A DNA stretch of 64,000 nucleotides from Haliclystus octoradiatus. Lineage: Eukaryota > Cnidaria > Staurozoa > Stauromedusae > Haliclystidae. Each line of letters opens with the position of its first letter. Positions within the stretch are counted from its first letter, which is position 1. Where the stretch lies: contig OU744449.1 of the NCBI GenBank assembly GCA_916610825.1, positions 16,705,354-16,769,353 of the forward strand. Reading direction: 5' to 3'. A program made the translations under genes and the position numbers. The notes under the pieces are model-generated. The model had not been told where the DNA came from, searched no databases, and worked only from the letters and a program-made list of their open reading frames with translations. Of this stretch, positions 12,930-26,800 are shown piece by piece.

Positions 12930-15900
12930 CAAGGGAATTAGGCATTGTTTTTGGTCTTTCTGTATTCCCAAGGGAATTAGGCATTGTTTTTGATCTTTCT
13001 GAATTCCCAAGGGAATTAGGCATAGTTTTTGGTCTTTTTGTATTCTCAAGGGAATTAGGCATTGTTTTTGGCCTTTTTGAATTCCCAAGGGAATTAGGCA
13101 TTGTTTTTGGTCTTTTGTATTCTCAAGGGAATTAGGCATTGTTTTTGATCTTTTTGTATTCCAAAGGAAATTAGGCATTGTTTTTGGTCTTTTTTAATTC
13201 CCAAGGGAATTAGGCATTGTTTTTGGCCTTTTTGTATTCCAAAGGGAATTAAGCATTGTTTTTGGTCTTTTTGTATTCCCAAGGGAATTAGGCATCGTTT
13301 TTGGTCTTTTTGTATTCCCAAGGGAATTAGGCATTGTTTTTTGTCTTTTTGAATTCCCAAGGGAATTAGGCATTGGTTTTGGTCTTTTTGTATTCCCAAG
13401 GGAATTAGGCATTGTTTTTGGTCATTTTGAATTCCCAAGGGAATTAGGCATTGTTTTTGATCATTTTGAATTCTTAAGGGAATTAGGCATTGTTTTTGGC
13501 CTTTTTGAATTCCCAAGGCAATTATGCATTGTTTTTTTGAAATTTTAAATTCCCAAGGGATTCAGGCATTGCTTTTGGTCATTTTGAATTCCCAAGGAAA
13601 TTAGGCATTGTTTTTGGTCTTTTTGAATTCCAAAGGGATTTAGGCATTGTTTTTGGTCTTTTTGTATGGTCTTTTTGTATTCCCAAGGGAATTAGGCATT
13701 GTTTTTGGTCTTTCTGAATTCCCAAGGGATATAGGCATTGTTTTTGGCCTTTTTGAATTCCCAAGGGAATTAGGCATTGTTTTTGATCTTTTTGTATTCC
13801 AAAGGAAATTAGGCATTGTTTTTGGTCTTTTTTAATTCCCAAGGGAATTAGGCATTGTTTTTGGCCTTTTTGTATTCCAAAGGGAATTAAGCATTGTTTT
13901 TGGTCTTTTTGTATTCCCAAGGGAATTAGGCATCGTTTTTGGTCTTTTTGTATTCCCAAGGGAATTAGGCATTGTTTTTTGTCTTTTTGAATTCCCAAGG
14001 GAATTATGCATTGTTTTTGGTCTTTTTGTATTCCCAAGGGAATTAGGCATTGTTTTTGGTCATTTTGAATTCTCAAGGGATTTAGGCATTGTTTTTGGTC
14101 TTTTTGTATTCCCAAGGTAATTAGGCAATGTTTTTGGTCTTTTTGTATTCCCAAGGGAATTAGGCATTGTTTTTGGTCTTTTTGTATTCCCAAGGGAATT
14201 AGGCATTGTTTTTGGTCTTTCTGAATTCCCAAGGGATATAGGCATTGTTTTTTGTCTTTTTGTATTCCCAAGGGAATTAGGCATTGTTTTTGGTCTTTTT
14301 AATTCCCAAGGGAATTAGGCATTGTTTTTGGCCTTTTTGAATTCTCAAGGGAATTAGGCATTGTTTTTGATCTTTTTGTATTCCAAAGGAAATTAGGCAT
14401 TGTTTTTGGTCGTTTTTAATTCCCAATGGAATTAGGCATTGTTTTTGGCCTTTTTGTATTCCCAAGGGAATTAAGCATTGTTTTGGTCTTTTTGTATTCC
14501 CAAGGGAATTAGGCATCGTTTTTGTTCTTTTTGTATTCCCAAGGGAATTAGGCATTGTTTTTTATCTTTCTGAATTCCCAAGGGATCTAGGCATTGTTTT
14601 TTGTCTTTTTGTATTCCCAAGGAAATTAGGCATTGTTTTTGGTCGTTTTTAATTCCCAATGGAATTAGGCATTGTTTTTGGCCTTTTTGTATTCCCAAGG
14701 GAATTAAGCATTGTTTTGGTCTTTTTGTATTCCCAAGGGAATTAGGCATCGTTTTTGTTCTTTTTGAATTCCCAAGGGAATTAGGCATTGTTTTTTATCT
14801 TTCTGAATTCCCAAGGGATCTAGGCATTGTTTTTTGTCTTTTTGTATTCCCAAGGAAATTTGGCATTGTTTTTGATCATTTTGAATTCTTAAGGGAATTA
14901 GGCATTGTTTTTGGCCTTTTTGAATTCCCAAGGCAATTATGCATTGTTTTTTTGAAATTTTAAATTCCCAAGGGATTCAGGCATTGCTTTTGGTCATTTT
15001 GAATTCCCAAGGAAATTTTGCATTGTTTTTGGTCTTTTTGAATTCCAAAGGGAATTAGGCATTGTTTTTGGTCTTTTTGTATTCCCAAGGGAATTAGGCA
15101 TTGTTTTTGGTCTTTTTAATTCCCAAGAGAATTAGGCATTGTTTTTGGCCTTTTTGAATTCCCAAGGGAATTAGGCATTGTTTTTGATCTTTTTGTATTC
15201 CAAAGGAAATTAGGCATTGTTTTTGGTCTTTTTTAATTCCCAAGGGAATTAGGCATTGTTTTTGGCGTTTTTGTATTCCCAAGGGAATTAAGCATTGTTT
15301 TTGGTCTTTCTGAATTCCCAAGGGATATAGTCATTGTTTTTTGTCTTTTTGTATTCCCAAGGGAATTAGGCATTGTTTTTGGTCTTTTTAATTCCTAAGG
15401 GAATTACGCATTGTTTTTGGCCTTTTTGAATTCCCAAGGGAATTAGGCATTGTTTTTTATCTTTTTGTATTCCAAAGGAAATTAGGCATTGTTTTTGGTC
15501 TTTTTGAATTCCCAAGGGAATTAGGCATTGTTTTTGGCCTTTTGTATTCCCAAGGGAATTAAGCATTGTTTTGGTCTTTTTGTATTCCCAAGGGAATTAG
15601 GCATCGTTTTTGGTCTTTTTGTATTCCCAAGGGAATTAGGCATTGTTTTTGGTCTTTCTGAATTCCCAAGGGATCTAGGCATTGTTTTTTGTCTTTTTGT
15701 ATTCCCAAGGAAATTTGGCATTGTTTTTGGTCTTTTTAATTCCCAAGAGAATTAGGCATTGTTTTTGGCCTTTTTGAATTCCCAAGGGAATTAGGCATTG
15801 TTTTTGATCTTTTTGTATTCCAAAGGGAATTAGGCATCGTTTTTGGTCTTTTTGTATTCCCAAGGGAATTAGGCATTGTTTTTGGTCTTTCTGAATTCCC

Positions 15901-18850
15901 AAGGGATCTAGGCATTGTTTTTTGTCTTTTTGTATTCCCAAGGAAATTTGGCATTGTTTTTGGTCTTTTTAATTCCCAAGAGAATTAGGCATTGTTTTTG
16001 GCCTTTTTGAATTCCCAAGGGAATTAGGCATTGTTTTTGATCTTTTTGTATTCCAAAGGAAATTAGGCATTGTTTTTGGTCTTTCTGTATTCCCAAGGGA
16101 ATTAGGCATTGTTTTTGATCTTTCTGAATTCCCAAGGGAATTAGGCATAGTTTTTGGTCTTTTTGTATTCTCAAGGGAATTAGGCATTGTTTTTGGCCTT
16201 TTTGAATTCCCAAGGGAATTAGGCATTGTTTTTGGTCTTTTGTATTCTCAAGGGAATTAGGCATTGTTTTTGATCTTTTTGTATTCCAAAGGAAATTAGG
16301 CATTGTTTTTGGTCTTTTTTAATTCCCAAGGGAATTAGGCATTGTTTTTGGCCTTTTTGTATTCCAAAGGGAATTAAGCATTGTTTTTGGTCTTTTTGTA
16401 TTCCCAAGGGAATTAGGCATCGTTTTTGGTCTTTTTGTATTCCCAAGGGAATTAGGCATTGTTTTTTGTCTTTTTGAATTCCCAAGGGAATTAGGCATTG
16501 GTTTTGGTCTTTTTGTATTCCCAAGGGAATTAGGCATTGTTTTTGGTCATTTTGAATTCCCAAGGGAATTAGGCATTGTTTTTGATCATTTTGAATTCTT
16601 AAGGGAATTAGGCATTGTTTTTGGCCTTTTTGAATTCCCAAGGCAATTATGCATTGTTTTTTTGAAATTTTAAATTCCCAAGGGATTCAGGCATTGCTTT
16701 TGGTCATTTTGAATTCCCAAGGAAATTAGGCATTGTTTTTGGTCTTTTTGAATTCCAAAGGGATTTAGGCATTGTTTTTGGTCTTTTTGTATGGTCTTTT
16801 TGTATTCCCAAGGGAATTAGGCATTGTTTTTGGTCTTTCTGAATTCCCAAGGGATATAGGCATTGTTTTTGGCCTTTTTGAATTCCCAAGGGAATTAGGC
16901 ATTGTTTTTGATCTTTTTGTATTCCAAAGGAAATTAGGCATTGTTTTTGGTCTTTTTTAATTCCCAAGGGAATTAGGCATTTTTTTTGGCCTTTTTGTAT
17001 TCCAAAGGGAATTAAGCATTGTTTTTGGTCTTTTTGTATTCCCAAGGGAATTAGGCATCGTTTTTGGTCTTTTTGTATTCCCAAGGGAATTAGGCATTGT
17101 TTTTTGTCTTTTTGAATTCCCAAGGGAATTAGGCATTGGTTTTGGTCTTTTTGTATTCCCAAGGGAATTAGGCATTGTTTTTGGTCATTTTGAATTCTCA
17201 AGGGATTTAGGCATTGTTTTTGGTCTTTTTGTATTCCCAAGGGAATTAGGCATTGTTTTTGGTCTTTTTGTATTCCCAAGGGAATTAGGCATTGTTTTTG
17301 GTCTTTTTGTATTCCCAAGGGAATTAGGCATTGTTTTTGGTCTTTCTGAATTCCCAAGGGATATAGGCATTGTTTTTTGTCTTTTTGTATTCCCAAGGGA
17401 ATTAGGCATTGTTTTTGGTCTTTTTAATTCCCAAGGGAATTAGGCATTGTTTTTGGCCTTTTTGAATTCTCAAGGGAATTAGGCATTGTTTTTGATCTTT
17501 TTGTATTCCAAAGGAAATTAGGCATTGTTTTTGGTCGTTTTTAATTCCCAATGGAATTAGGCATTGTTTTTGGCCTTTTTGTATTCCCAAGGGAATTAAG
17601 CATTGTTTTGGTCTTTTTGTATTCCCAAGGGAATTAGGCATCGTTTTTGTTCTTTTTGTATTCCCAAGGGAATTAGGCATTGTTTTTTATCTTTCTGAAT
17701 TCCCAAGGGATCTAGGCATTGTTTTTTGTCTTTTTGTATTCCCAAGGAAATTAGGCATTGTTTTTGGTCGTTTTTAATTCCCAATGGAATTAGGCATTGT
17801 TTTTGGCCTTTTTGTATTCCCAAGGGAATTAAGCATTGTTTTGGTCTTTTTGTATTCCCAAGGGAATTAGGCATCGTTTTTGTTCTTTTTGTATTCCCAA
17901 GGGAATTAGGCATTGTTTTTTATCTTTCTGAATTCCCAAGGGATCTAGGCATTGTTTTTTGTCTTTTTGTATTCCCAAGGAAATTTGGCATTGTTTTTGA
18001 TCATTTTGAATTCTTAAGGGAATTAGGCATTGTTTTTGGCCTTTTTGAATTCCCAAGGCAATTATGCATTGTTTTTTTGAAATTTTAAATTCCCAAGGGA
18101 TTCAGGCATTGCTTTTGGTCATTTTGAATTCCCAAGGAAATTTTGCATTGTTTTTGGTCTTTTTGAATTCCAAAGGGAATTAGGCATTGTTTTTGGTCTT
18201 TTTGTATTCCCAAGGGAATTAGGCATTGTTTTTGGTCTTTTTAATTCCCAAGAGAATTAGGCATTGTTTTTGGCCTTTTTGAATTCCCAAGGGAATTAGG
18301 CATTGTTTTTGATCTTTTTGTATTCCAAAGGAAATTAGGCATTGTTTTTGGTCTTTTTTAATTCCCAAGGGAATTAGGCATTGTTTTTGGCGTTTTTGTA
18401 TTCCCAAGGGAATTAAGCATTGTTTTTGGTCTTTCTGAATTCCCAAGGGATATAGTCATTGTTTTTTGTCTTTTTGTATTCCCAAGGGAATTAGGCATTG
18501 TTTTTGGTCTTTTTAATTCCTAAGGGAATTACGCATTGTTTTTGGCCTTTTTGAATTCCCAAGGGAATTAGGCATTGTTTTTTATCTTTTTGTATTCCAA
18601 AGGAAATTAGGCATTGTTTTTGGTCTTTTTGAATTCCCAAGGGAATTAGGCATTGTTTTTGGCCTTTTGTATTCCCAAGGGAATTAAGCATTGTTTTGGT
18701 CTTTTTGTATTCCCAAGGGAATTAGGCATCGTTTTTGGTCTTTTTGTATTCCCAAGGGAATTAGGCATTGTTTTTGGTCTTTCTGAATTCCCAAGGGATC
18801 TAGGCATTGTTTTTTGTCTTTTTGTATTCCCAAGGAAATTTGGCATTGTT
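12930..18850 (+). repeat. 3,125-bp-offset duplication in the array
   Basis: About 12,930-15,725 is repeated at about 16,055-18,850, an offset of 3,125 bases held constant over roughly 2.8 kb. Rare variants are shared, including GGTCGTTTTTAATTCCCAATGG, TTGTTCTTTTT and the shortened TGTTTTGGTC units. The two copies differ at only a few positions, for example GGCATTTTTTTTGG near 16,980 where the first copy has the usual GTTTTTGG. The near identity implies a recent duplication. This stratum lacks the dense 52-bp units of the left stratum and introduces the 38-bp TGTTTTGGTC unit that is common further right. Confidence 0.85.
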
Positions 18851-21800
18851 TTTGATCATTTTGAATTCTCAAGGGAATTAGGCATTGTTTTTGGCCTTTT
18901 TGAATTCCCAAGGCAATTATGCATTGTTTTTTTGAAATTTTAAATTCCCAAGGGATTCAGGCATTGCTTTTGGTCATTTTGAATTCCCAAGGAAATTTTG
19001 CATTGTTTTTGGTCTTTTTGAATTCCAAAGGGAATTAGGCATTGTTTTTGGTCTTTTTGTATTCCCAAGGGAATTAGGCATTGTTTTTGGTCTTTTTAAT
19101 TCCCAAGAGAATTAGGCATTGTTTTTGGCCTTTTTGAATTCCCAAGGGAATTAGGCATTGTTTTTGATCTTTTTGTATTCCAAAGGAAATTAGGCATTGT
19201 TTTTAGTCTTTTTTAATTCCCAAGGGAATTAGGCATTGTTTTTGGCCTTTTTGTATTCCCAAGGGAATTAAGCATTGATTTTGGTCTTTTTGTATTCCCA
19301 AGGGAATTAGGCATCGTTTTTGGTCTTTTTGTATTCCCAAGGGAATTAGGCATTGTTTTTTGTCTTTTTGAATTCCCAAGGGAATTAGGCATTGGTTTTG
19401 GTCTTTTTGTATTCCCAAGGGAATTAGGCATTGTTTTTGGCCTTTTTGTATTCCCAAGGGAATTAAGCATTGTTTTTGGTCTTTCTGAATTCCCAAGGGA
19501 TATAGGCATTGTTTTTTGTCTTTTTGTATTCCCAAGGGAATTACGCATTGTTTTTGGTCTTTTTAATTCCCAAGGGAATTAGGCATTGTTTTTGGCCTTT
19601 TTGAATTCCCAAGGGAATTAGGCACTGTTTTTGATCTTTTTGTATTCCAAAGGAAATTAGGCATTGTTTTTGGTCTTTTTTAATTCCCAAGGGAATTAGG
19701 CATTGTTTTTGGCCTTTTTGTATTCCCAAGGGAATTAAGCATTGTTTTGGTCTTTTTGTATTCCCAAGGGAATTAGGCATCGTTTTTGGTCTTTTTGTAT
19801 TCCCAAGGGAATTAGGCATTGTTTTTGGTCTTTTTGAATTCCCAAGGGAATTAGGCATTGGTTTTGGTCTTTTTGTATTCCCAAGGGAATTAGGCATTGT
19901 TTTTGGTCATTTTGAATTCCCAAGGGAATTAGGCATTGTTTTTGATCATTTTGAATTCTTAAGGGAATTAGGCATTGTTTTTGGCCTTTTTGAATTCCCA
20001 AGGCAATTATGCATTGTTTTTTTGAAATTTTAAATTCCCAAGGGATTCAGGCATTGCTTTTGGTCATTTTGAATTCCCAAGGAAATTAGGCATTGTTTTT
20101 GGTCTTTTTGAATTCCAAAGGGATTTAGGCATTGTTTTTGGTCTTTTTGTATTCCCAAGGGAATTAGGCATTGTTTTTTGTCTTTTTGAATTCCCAAGGG
20201 AATTAGGCATTGGTTTTGGTCTTTTTGTATTCCCAAGGGAATTAAGCATTGTTTTTGGTCATTTTGAATTCCCAAGGGACTTAGGCATTGTTTTTGATCA
20301 TTTTGAATTCTTAAGGGAATTAGGCATTGTTTTTGGCCTTTTTGAATTCCCAAGGCAATTATGCATTGTTTTTTTGAAATTTTAAATTCCCAAGGGATTC
20401 AGGCATTGCTTTTGGTCATTTTGAATTCCCAAGGAAATTAGGCATTGTTTTTGGTCTTTTTGAATTCCAAAGGGATTTAGGCATTGTTTTTGGTCTTTTT
20501 GTATTCCCAAGGGAATTAGGCATTGTTTTTGGTCTTTTTGTATTCCCAAGGGAATTAGGCATTGTTTTTGGTCTTTTTGTATGGTGTTTTTGTATTCCCA
20601 AGGGAATTAGGCATTATTTTTGGTCATTTTGAATTCTAAAGGGATTTAGGTATTGTTTTTTAATATTTTGAATTCTAAAGGGAATTAGGCATTGTTTTTG
20701 GTCTTTTTGAATTCGTAAGGGAAATAGGCATTGTTTTTGGTCTTTTTGTATTCCCAAGGGAATTAGGCATTGTTTTTGGTCATTTTGAATTCTCAAGGGA
20801 TTTAGGCATTGTTTTTTGTCTTTTTGTATGGTCTTTTTGTATTCCCAAGGGAATTAGGCATTGTTTTTGGTCTTTCTGAATTCCCAAGGGATATAGGCAT
20901 TGTTTTTGGTCATTTGGAATTCCCAAGGGAATTAGGCATTGTTTTTGATCATTTTGAATTCTTAAGTGAATTAAGCATTGTTTTTGGCCTTTTTGAATTC
21001 CCAAGGCAATTATGCATTGTTTTTTTGAAATTTTAAATTCCCAAGGGATTCAGGCACTGCTTTTGGTCATTTTGAATTCCCAAGGAAATTAGGCATTGTT
21101 TTTGGTCTTTTTGAATTCCAAAGGGATTTAGGCATTGTTTTTGGTCTTTTTGTATTCCAAAGGGAATTAGGCATTGTTTTTGGTCTTTTTAATTCCCAAG
21201 AGAATTAGGCATTGTTTTTGGCCTTTTTGAATTCCCAAGGGAATTAGGCATTGTTTTTGATCTTTTTGTATTCCAAAGAAAATTAGGCATTGTTTTTGGT
21301 CTTTTTTAATTCCCAAGGGAATTAGGCATTGTTTTTGGCCTTTTTGTATTCCAAAGGGAATTAAGCATTGTTTTTGGTCTTTTTGTATTCCCAAGGGAAT
21401 TAGGCATCGTTTTTGGTCTTTTTGTATTCCCAAGGGAATTAGGCATTGTTTTTTGTCTTTTTGAATTCCCAAGGGAATTAGGCATTGGTTTTGGTCTTTT
21501 TGTATTCCCAAGGGAATTAGGCATTGTTTTTGGTCATTTTGAATTCTCAAGGGATTTAGGCATTGTTTTTGGTCTTTTTGTATTCCCAAGGTAATTAGGC
21601 AATGTTTTTGGTCTCTTTGTATTCCCAAGGGAATTAGGCATTGTTTTTGGTCTTTTTGTATTCCCAAGGGAATTAGGCATTGTTTTTGGTCTTTTTGTAT
21701 TCCCAAGGGAATTAGGCATTGTTTTTGGTCTTTCTGAATTCCCAAGGGATATAGGCATTGTTTTTTGTCTTTTTGTATTCCCAAGGGAATTAGGCATTGT

Positions 21801-22139
21801 TTTTGGTCTTTTTAATTCCCAAGGGAATTAGGCATTGTTTTTGGCCTTTTTGAATTCCCAAGGGAATTAGGCATTGTTTTTGATCTTTTTGTATTCCAAA
21901 GGAAATTAGGCATTGTTTTTGGTCGTTTTTAATTCCCAAGGGAATTAGGCATTGTTTTTGGCCTTTTTGTATTCCCAAGGGAATTAAGCATTGTTTTTGT
22001 CTTTTTGTATTCCCAAGGGAATTAGGCATCGTTTTTGTTCTTTTTGTATTCCCAAGGGAATTAGGCATTGTTTTTTATCTTTCTGAATTCCCAAGGGATC
22101 TAGGCATTGTTTTTTGTCTTTTTGTATTCCCAAGGAAAT

Positions 22140-23851
22140 TTGGTATTGTTTTTGATCATTTTGAATTCTCAAGGGAATTAGGCATTGTTTTTGGCCTTTT
22201 TGAATTCCCAAGGCAATTATGCATTGTTTTTTTGAAATTTTAAATTCCCAAGGGATTCAGGCATTGCTTTTGGTCATTTTGAATTCCCAAGGAAATTTTG
22301 CATTGTTTTTGGTCTTTTTGAATTCCAAAGGGAATTAGGCATTGTTTTTGGTCTTTTTGTATTCCCAAGGGAATTAGGCATTGTTTTTGGTCTTTTTAAT
22401 TCCCAAGAGAATTAGGCATTGTTTTTGGCCTTTTTGAATTCCCAAGGGAATTAGGCATTGTTTTTGATCTTTTTGTATTCCAAAGGAAATTAGGCATTTT
22501 TTTTGGTCTTTTTTAATTCCCAAGGGAATTAGGCATTGTTTTTGGCCTTTTTGTATTCCCAAGGGAATTAAGCATTGTTTTTGGTCTTTCTGAATTCCCA
22601 AGGGATATAGGCATTGTTTTTTGTCTTTTTGTATTCCCAAGGGAATTAGGCATTGTTTTTGGTCTTTTTAATTCCTAAGGGAATTACGCATTGTTTTTGG
22701 CCTTTTTGAATTCCCAAGGGAATTAGGCATTGTTTTTGATCTTTTTGTATTCCAAAGGAAATTAGGCATTTTTTTTGGTCTTTTTTAATTCCCAAGGGAA
22801 TTAGGCATTGTTTTTGGCCTTTTTGTATTCCCAAGGGAATTAAGCATTGTTTTGGTCTTTTTGTATTCCCAAGGGAATTAAGCATCGTTTTTGGTATTTT
22901 TGTATTCCCAAGGGAATTAGGCATTGTTTTTGGTCTTTCTGAATTCCCAAGGGATCTAGGCATTGTTTTTTGTCTTTTTGTATTCCCAAGGAAATTTGGT
23001 ATTGTTTTTGATCATTTTGAATTCTCAAGGGAATTAGGCATTGTTTTTGGCCTTTTTGAATTCCCAAGGCAATTATGCATTGTTTTTTTGAAATTTTAAA
23101 TTCCCAAGGGATTCAGGCATTGCTTTTGGTCATTTTGAATTCCCAAGGAAATTTTGCATTGTTTTTGGTCTTTTTGAATTCCAAAGGGAATTAGGCATTG
23201 TTTTTGGTCTTTTTGTATTCCCAAGGGAATTAGGCATTGTTTTTGGTCTTTTTAATTCCCAAGAGAATTAGGCATTGTTTTTGGCCTTTTTGAATTCCCA
23301 AGGGAATTAGGCATTGTTTTTGATCTTTTTGTATTCCAAAGGAAATTAGGCATTTTTTTTGGTCTTTTTTAATTCCCAAGGGAATTAGGCATTGTTTTTG
23401 GCCTTTTTGTATTCCCAAGGGAATTAAGCATTGTTTTTGGTCTTTCTGAATTCCCAAGGGATATAGGCATTGTTTTTTGTCTTTTTGTATTCCCAAGGGA
23501 ATTAGGCATTGTTTTTGGTCTTTTTAATTCCTAAGGGAATTACGCATTGTTTTTGGCCTTTTTGAATTCCCAAGGGAATTAGGCATTGTTTTTGATCTTT
23601 TTGTATTCCAAAGGAAATTAGGCATTTTTTTTGGTCTTTTTTAATTCCCAAGGGAATTAGGCATTGTTTTTGGCCTTTTTGTATTCCCAAGGGAATTATG
23701 CATTGTTTTGGTCTTTTTGTATTCCCAAGGGAATTAAGCATCGTTTTTGGTATTTTTGTATTCCCAAGGGAATTAGGCATTGTTTTTGGTCTTTCTGAAT
23801 TCCCAAGGGATCTAGGCATTGTTTTTTGTCTTTTTGTATTCCCAAGGAAAT
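22140..23851 (+). repeat. 856-bp tandem duplication
   Basis: About 22,140-22,995 is followed directly by a near-identical copy at about 22,996-23,851. The offset of 856 bases is constant over distinctive variants such as GGCATTTTTTTTGGTC, TTAATTCCTAAGGGAATTACGC and TTTTTGGTATTTTTG. This 855-858-base module is also the spacing between many 40-bp marker units elsewhere in the right stratum. Confidence 0.85.
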
Positions 23852-26800
23852 TTGGCATTGTTTTTGATCATTTTGAATTCTCAAGGGAATTAGGCATTGT
23901 TTTTGGCCTTTTTGAATTCCCAAGGCAATTATGCATTGTTTTTTTGAAATTTTAAATTCCCAAGGGATTCAGGCATTGCTTTTGGTCATTTTGAATTCCC
24001 AAGGAAATTTTGCATTGTTTTTGGTCTTTTTGAATTCCAAAGGGAATTAGGCATTGTTTTTGGTCTTTTTGTATTCCCAAGGGAATTAGGCATTGTTTTT
24101 GGTCTTTTTAATTCCCAAGAGAATTAGGCATTGTTTTTGGCCTTTTTGAATTCCCAAGGGAATTAGGCATTGTTTTTGATCTTTTTGTATTCCAAAGGAA
24201 ATTAGGCATTGTTTTTGGTCTTTTTTAATTCCCAAGGGAATTAGGCATTGTTTTTGGCCTTTTTGTATTCCCAAGGGAATTAAGCATTGTTTTTGGTCTT
24301 TTTGTATTCCCAAGGGAATTAGGCATCGTTTTTGGTCTTTTTGTATTCCCAAGGGAATTAGGCATTGTTTTTTGTCTTTTTGAATTCCCAAGGGAATTAG
24401 GAATTGTTTTTGGCCTTTTTGAATTCCCAAGGGAATTAGGCATTGTTTTTGATCTTTTTGTATTCCAAAGGAAATTAGGCATTGTTTTTGGTCTTTTTTA
24501 ATTCCCAAGGGAATTAGGCATTGTTTTTGGCCTTTTTGTATTCCCAAGGGAATTAAGCATTGTTTTTGGTCTTTTTGTATTCCCAAGGGAATTAGGCATC
24601 GTTTTTGGTCTTTTTGTATTCCCAAGGGAATTAGGCATTGTTTTTTGTCTTTTTGTATTCCAAAGGAAATTAGGCATTGTCTTTGGTCTTTTTTAATTCC
24701 CAAGGGAATTAGGCATTGTTTTTGGCCTTTTTGTATTCCCAAGGGAATTAAGCATTGTTTTGGTCTTTTTGTATTCCCAAGGGAATTAGGCATCGTTTTT
24801 GGTCTTTTTGTATTCCCAAGGGAATTAGGCATTGTTTTTGGTCATTTTGAATTCCCAAGGGAATTAGGCATTGGTTTTGGTCTTTTTGTATTCCCAAGGG
24901 AATTAGGCATTGTTTTTGGTCATTTTGAATTCCCAAGGGAATTAGGCATTGTTTTTGATCATTTTGAATTCTTAAGGGAATTAGGCATTGTTTTTGGCCT
25001 TTTTGAATTCCCAAGGCAATTATGCATTGTTTTTTTGAAATTTTAAATTCCCAAGGGATTCAGGCATTGCTTTTTGTCATTTTGAATTCCCAAGGAAATT
25101 AGGCATTGTTTTTGGTCTTTTTGAATTCCAAAGGGATTTAGGCATTGTTTTTGGTCTTTTTGTAATCCCAAGGGAATTAGGCATTGTTTTTTGTCTTTTT
25201 GAATTCCCAAGGGAATTAGGCATTGGTTTTGGTCTTTTTGTATTCCCAAGGGAATTAAGCATTGTTTTTGGTCATTTTGAATTCCCAAGGGACTTAGGCA
25301 TTGTTTTTGATCATTTTGAATTCTTAAGGGAATTAGGCATTGTTTTTGGCCTTTTTGAATTCCCAAGGCAATTATGCATTGTTTTTTTGAAATTTTAAAT
25401 TCCCAAGGGATTCAGGCATTGCTTTTGGTCTTTTTGAATTCCCAAGGAAATTAGGCATTGTTTTTGGTCTTTTTGAATTCCAAAGGGATTTAGGCATTGT
25501 TTTTGGTCTTTTTGTATTCCCAAGGGAATTAGGCATTGTTTTTGGTCTTTTTGTATTCCCAAGGGAATTAGGCATTGTTTTTGGTCTTTTTGTATGGTCT
25601 TTTTGTATTCCCAAGGGAATTAGGCATTATTTTTGGTCATTTTGAATTCTAAAGGGATTTAGGTATTGTTTTTTAATATTTTGAATTCTAAAGGGAATTA
25701 GGCATTGTTTTTGGTCTTTTTGAATTCGTAAGGGAAATAGGCATTGTTTTTGGTCTTTTTGTATTCCCAAGGGAATTAGGCATTGTTTTTGGTCATTTTG
25801 AATTCTCAAGGGATTTAGGCATTGTTTTTTGTCTTTTTGTATGGTCTTTTTGTATTCCCAAGGGAATTAGGCATTGTTTTTGGTCTTTCTGAATTCCCAA
25901 GGGATATAGGCATTGTTTTTGGTCATTTTGAATTCCCAAGGGAATTAGGCATTGTTTTTGATCATTTTGAATTCTTAAGTGAATTAAGCATTGTTTTTGG
26001 CCTTTTTGAATTCCCAAGGCAATTATGCATTGTTTTTTTGAAATTTTAAATTCCCAAGGGATTCAGGCACTGCTTTTGGTCATTTTGAATTCCCAAGGAA
26101 ATTAGGCATTGTTTTTGGTCTTTTTGAATTCCAAAGGGATTTAGGCATTGTTTTTGGTCTTTTTGTATTCCAAAGGGAATTAGGCATTGTTTTTGGTCTT
26201 TTTAATTCCCAAGAGAATTAGGCATTGTTTTTGGCCTTTTTGAATTCCCAAGGGAATTAGGCATTGTTTTTGATCTTTTTGTATTCCAAAGAAAATTAGG
26301 CATTGTTTTTGGTCTTTTTTAATTCCCAAGGGAATTAGGCATTGTTTTTGGCCTTTTTGTATTCCAAAGGGAATTAAGCATTGTTTTTGGTCTTTTTGTA
26401 TTCCCAAGGGAATTAGGCATCGTTTTTGGTCTTTTTGTATTCCCAAGGGAATTAGGCATTGTTTTTTGTCTTTTTGAATTCCCAAGGGAATTAGGCATTG
26501 GTTTTGGTCTTTTTGTATTCCCAAGGGAATTAGGCATTGTTTTTGGTCATTTTGAATTCTCAAGGGATTTAGGCATTGTTTTTGGTCTTTTTGTATTCTC
26601 AAGGTAATTAGGCAATGTTTTTGGTCTTTTTGTATTCCCAAGGGAATTAGGCATTGTTTTTGGTCTTTTTGTATTCCCAAGGGAATTAGGCATTGTTTTT
26701 GGTCTTTTTGTATTCCCAAGGGAATTAGGCATTGTTTTTGGTCTTTCTGAATTCCCAAGGGATATAGGCATTGTTTTTTGTCTTTTTGTATTCCCAAGGG

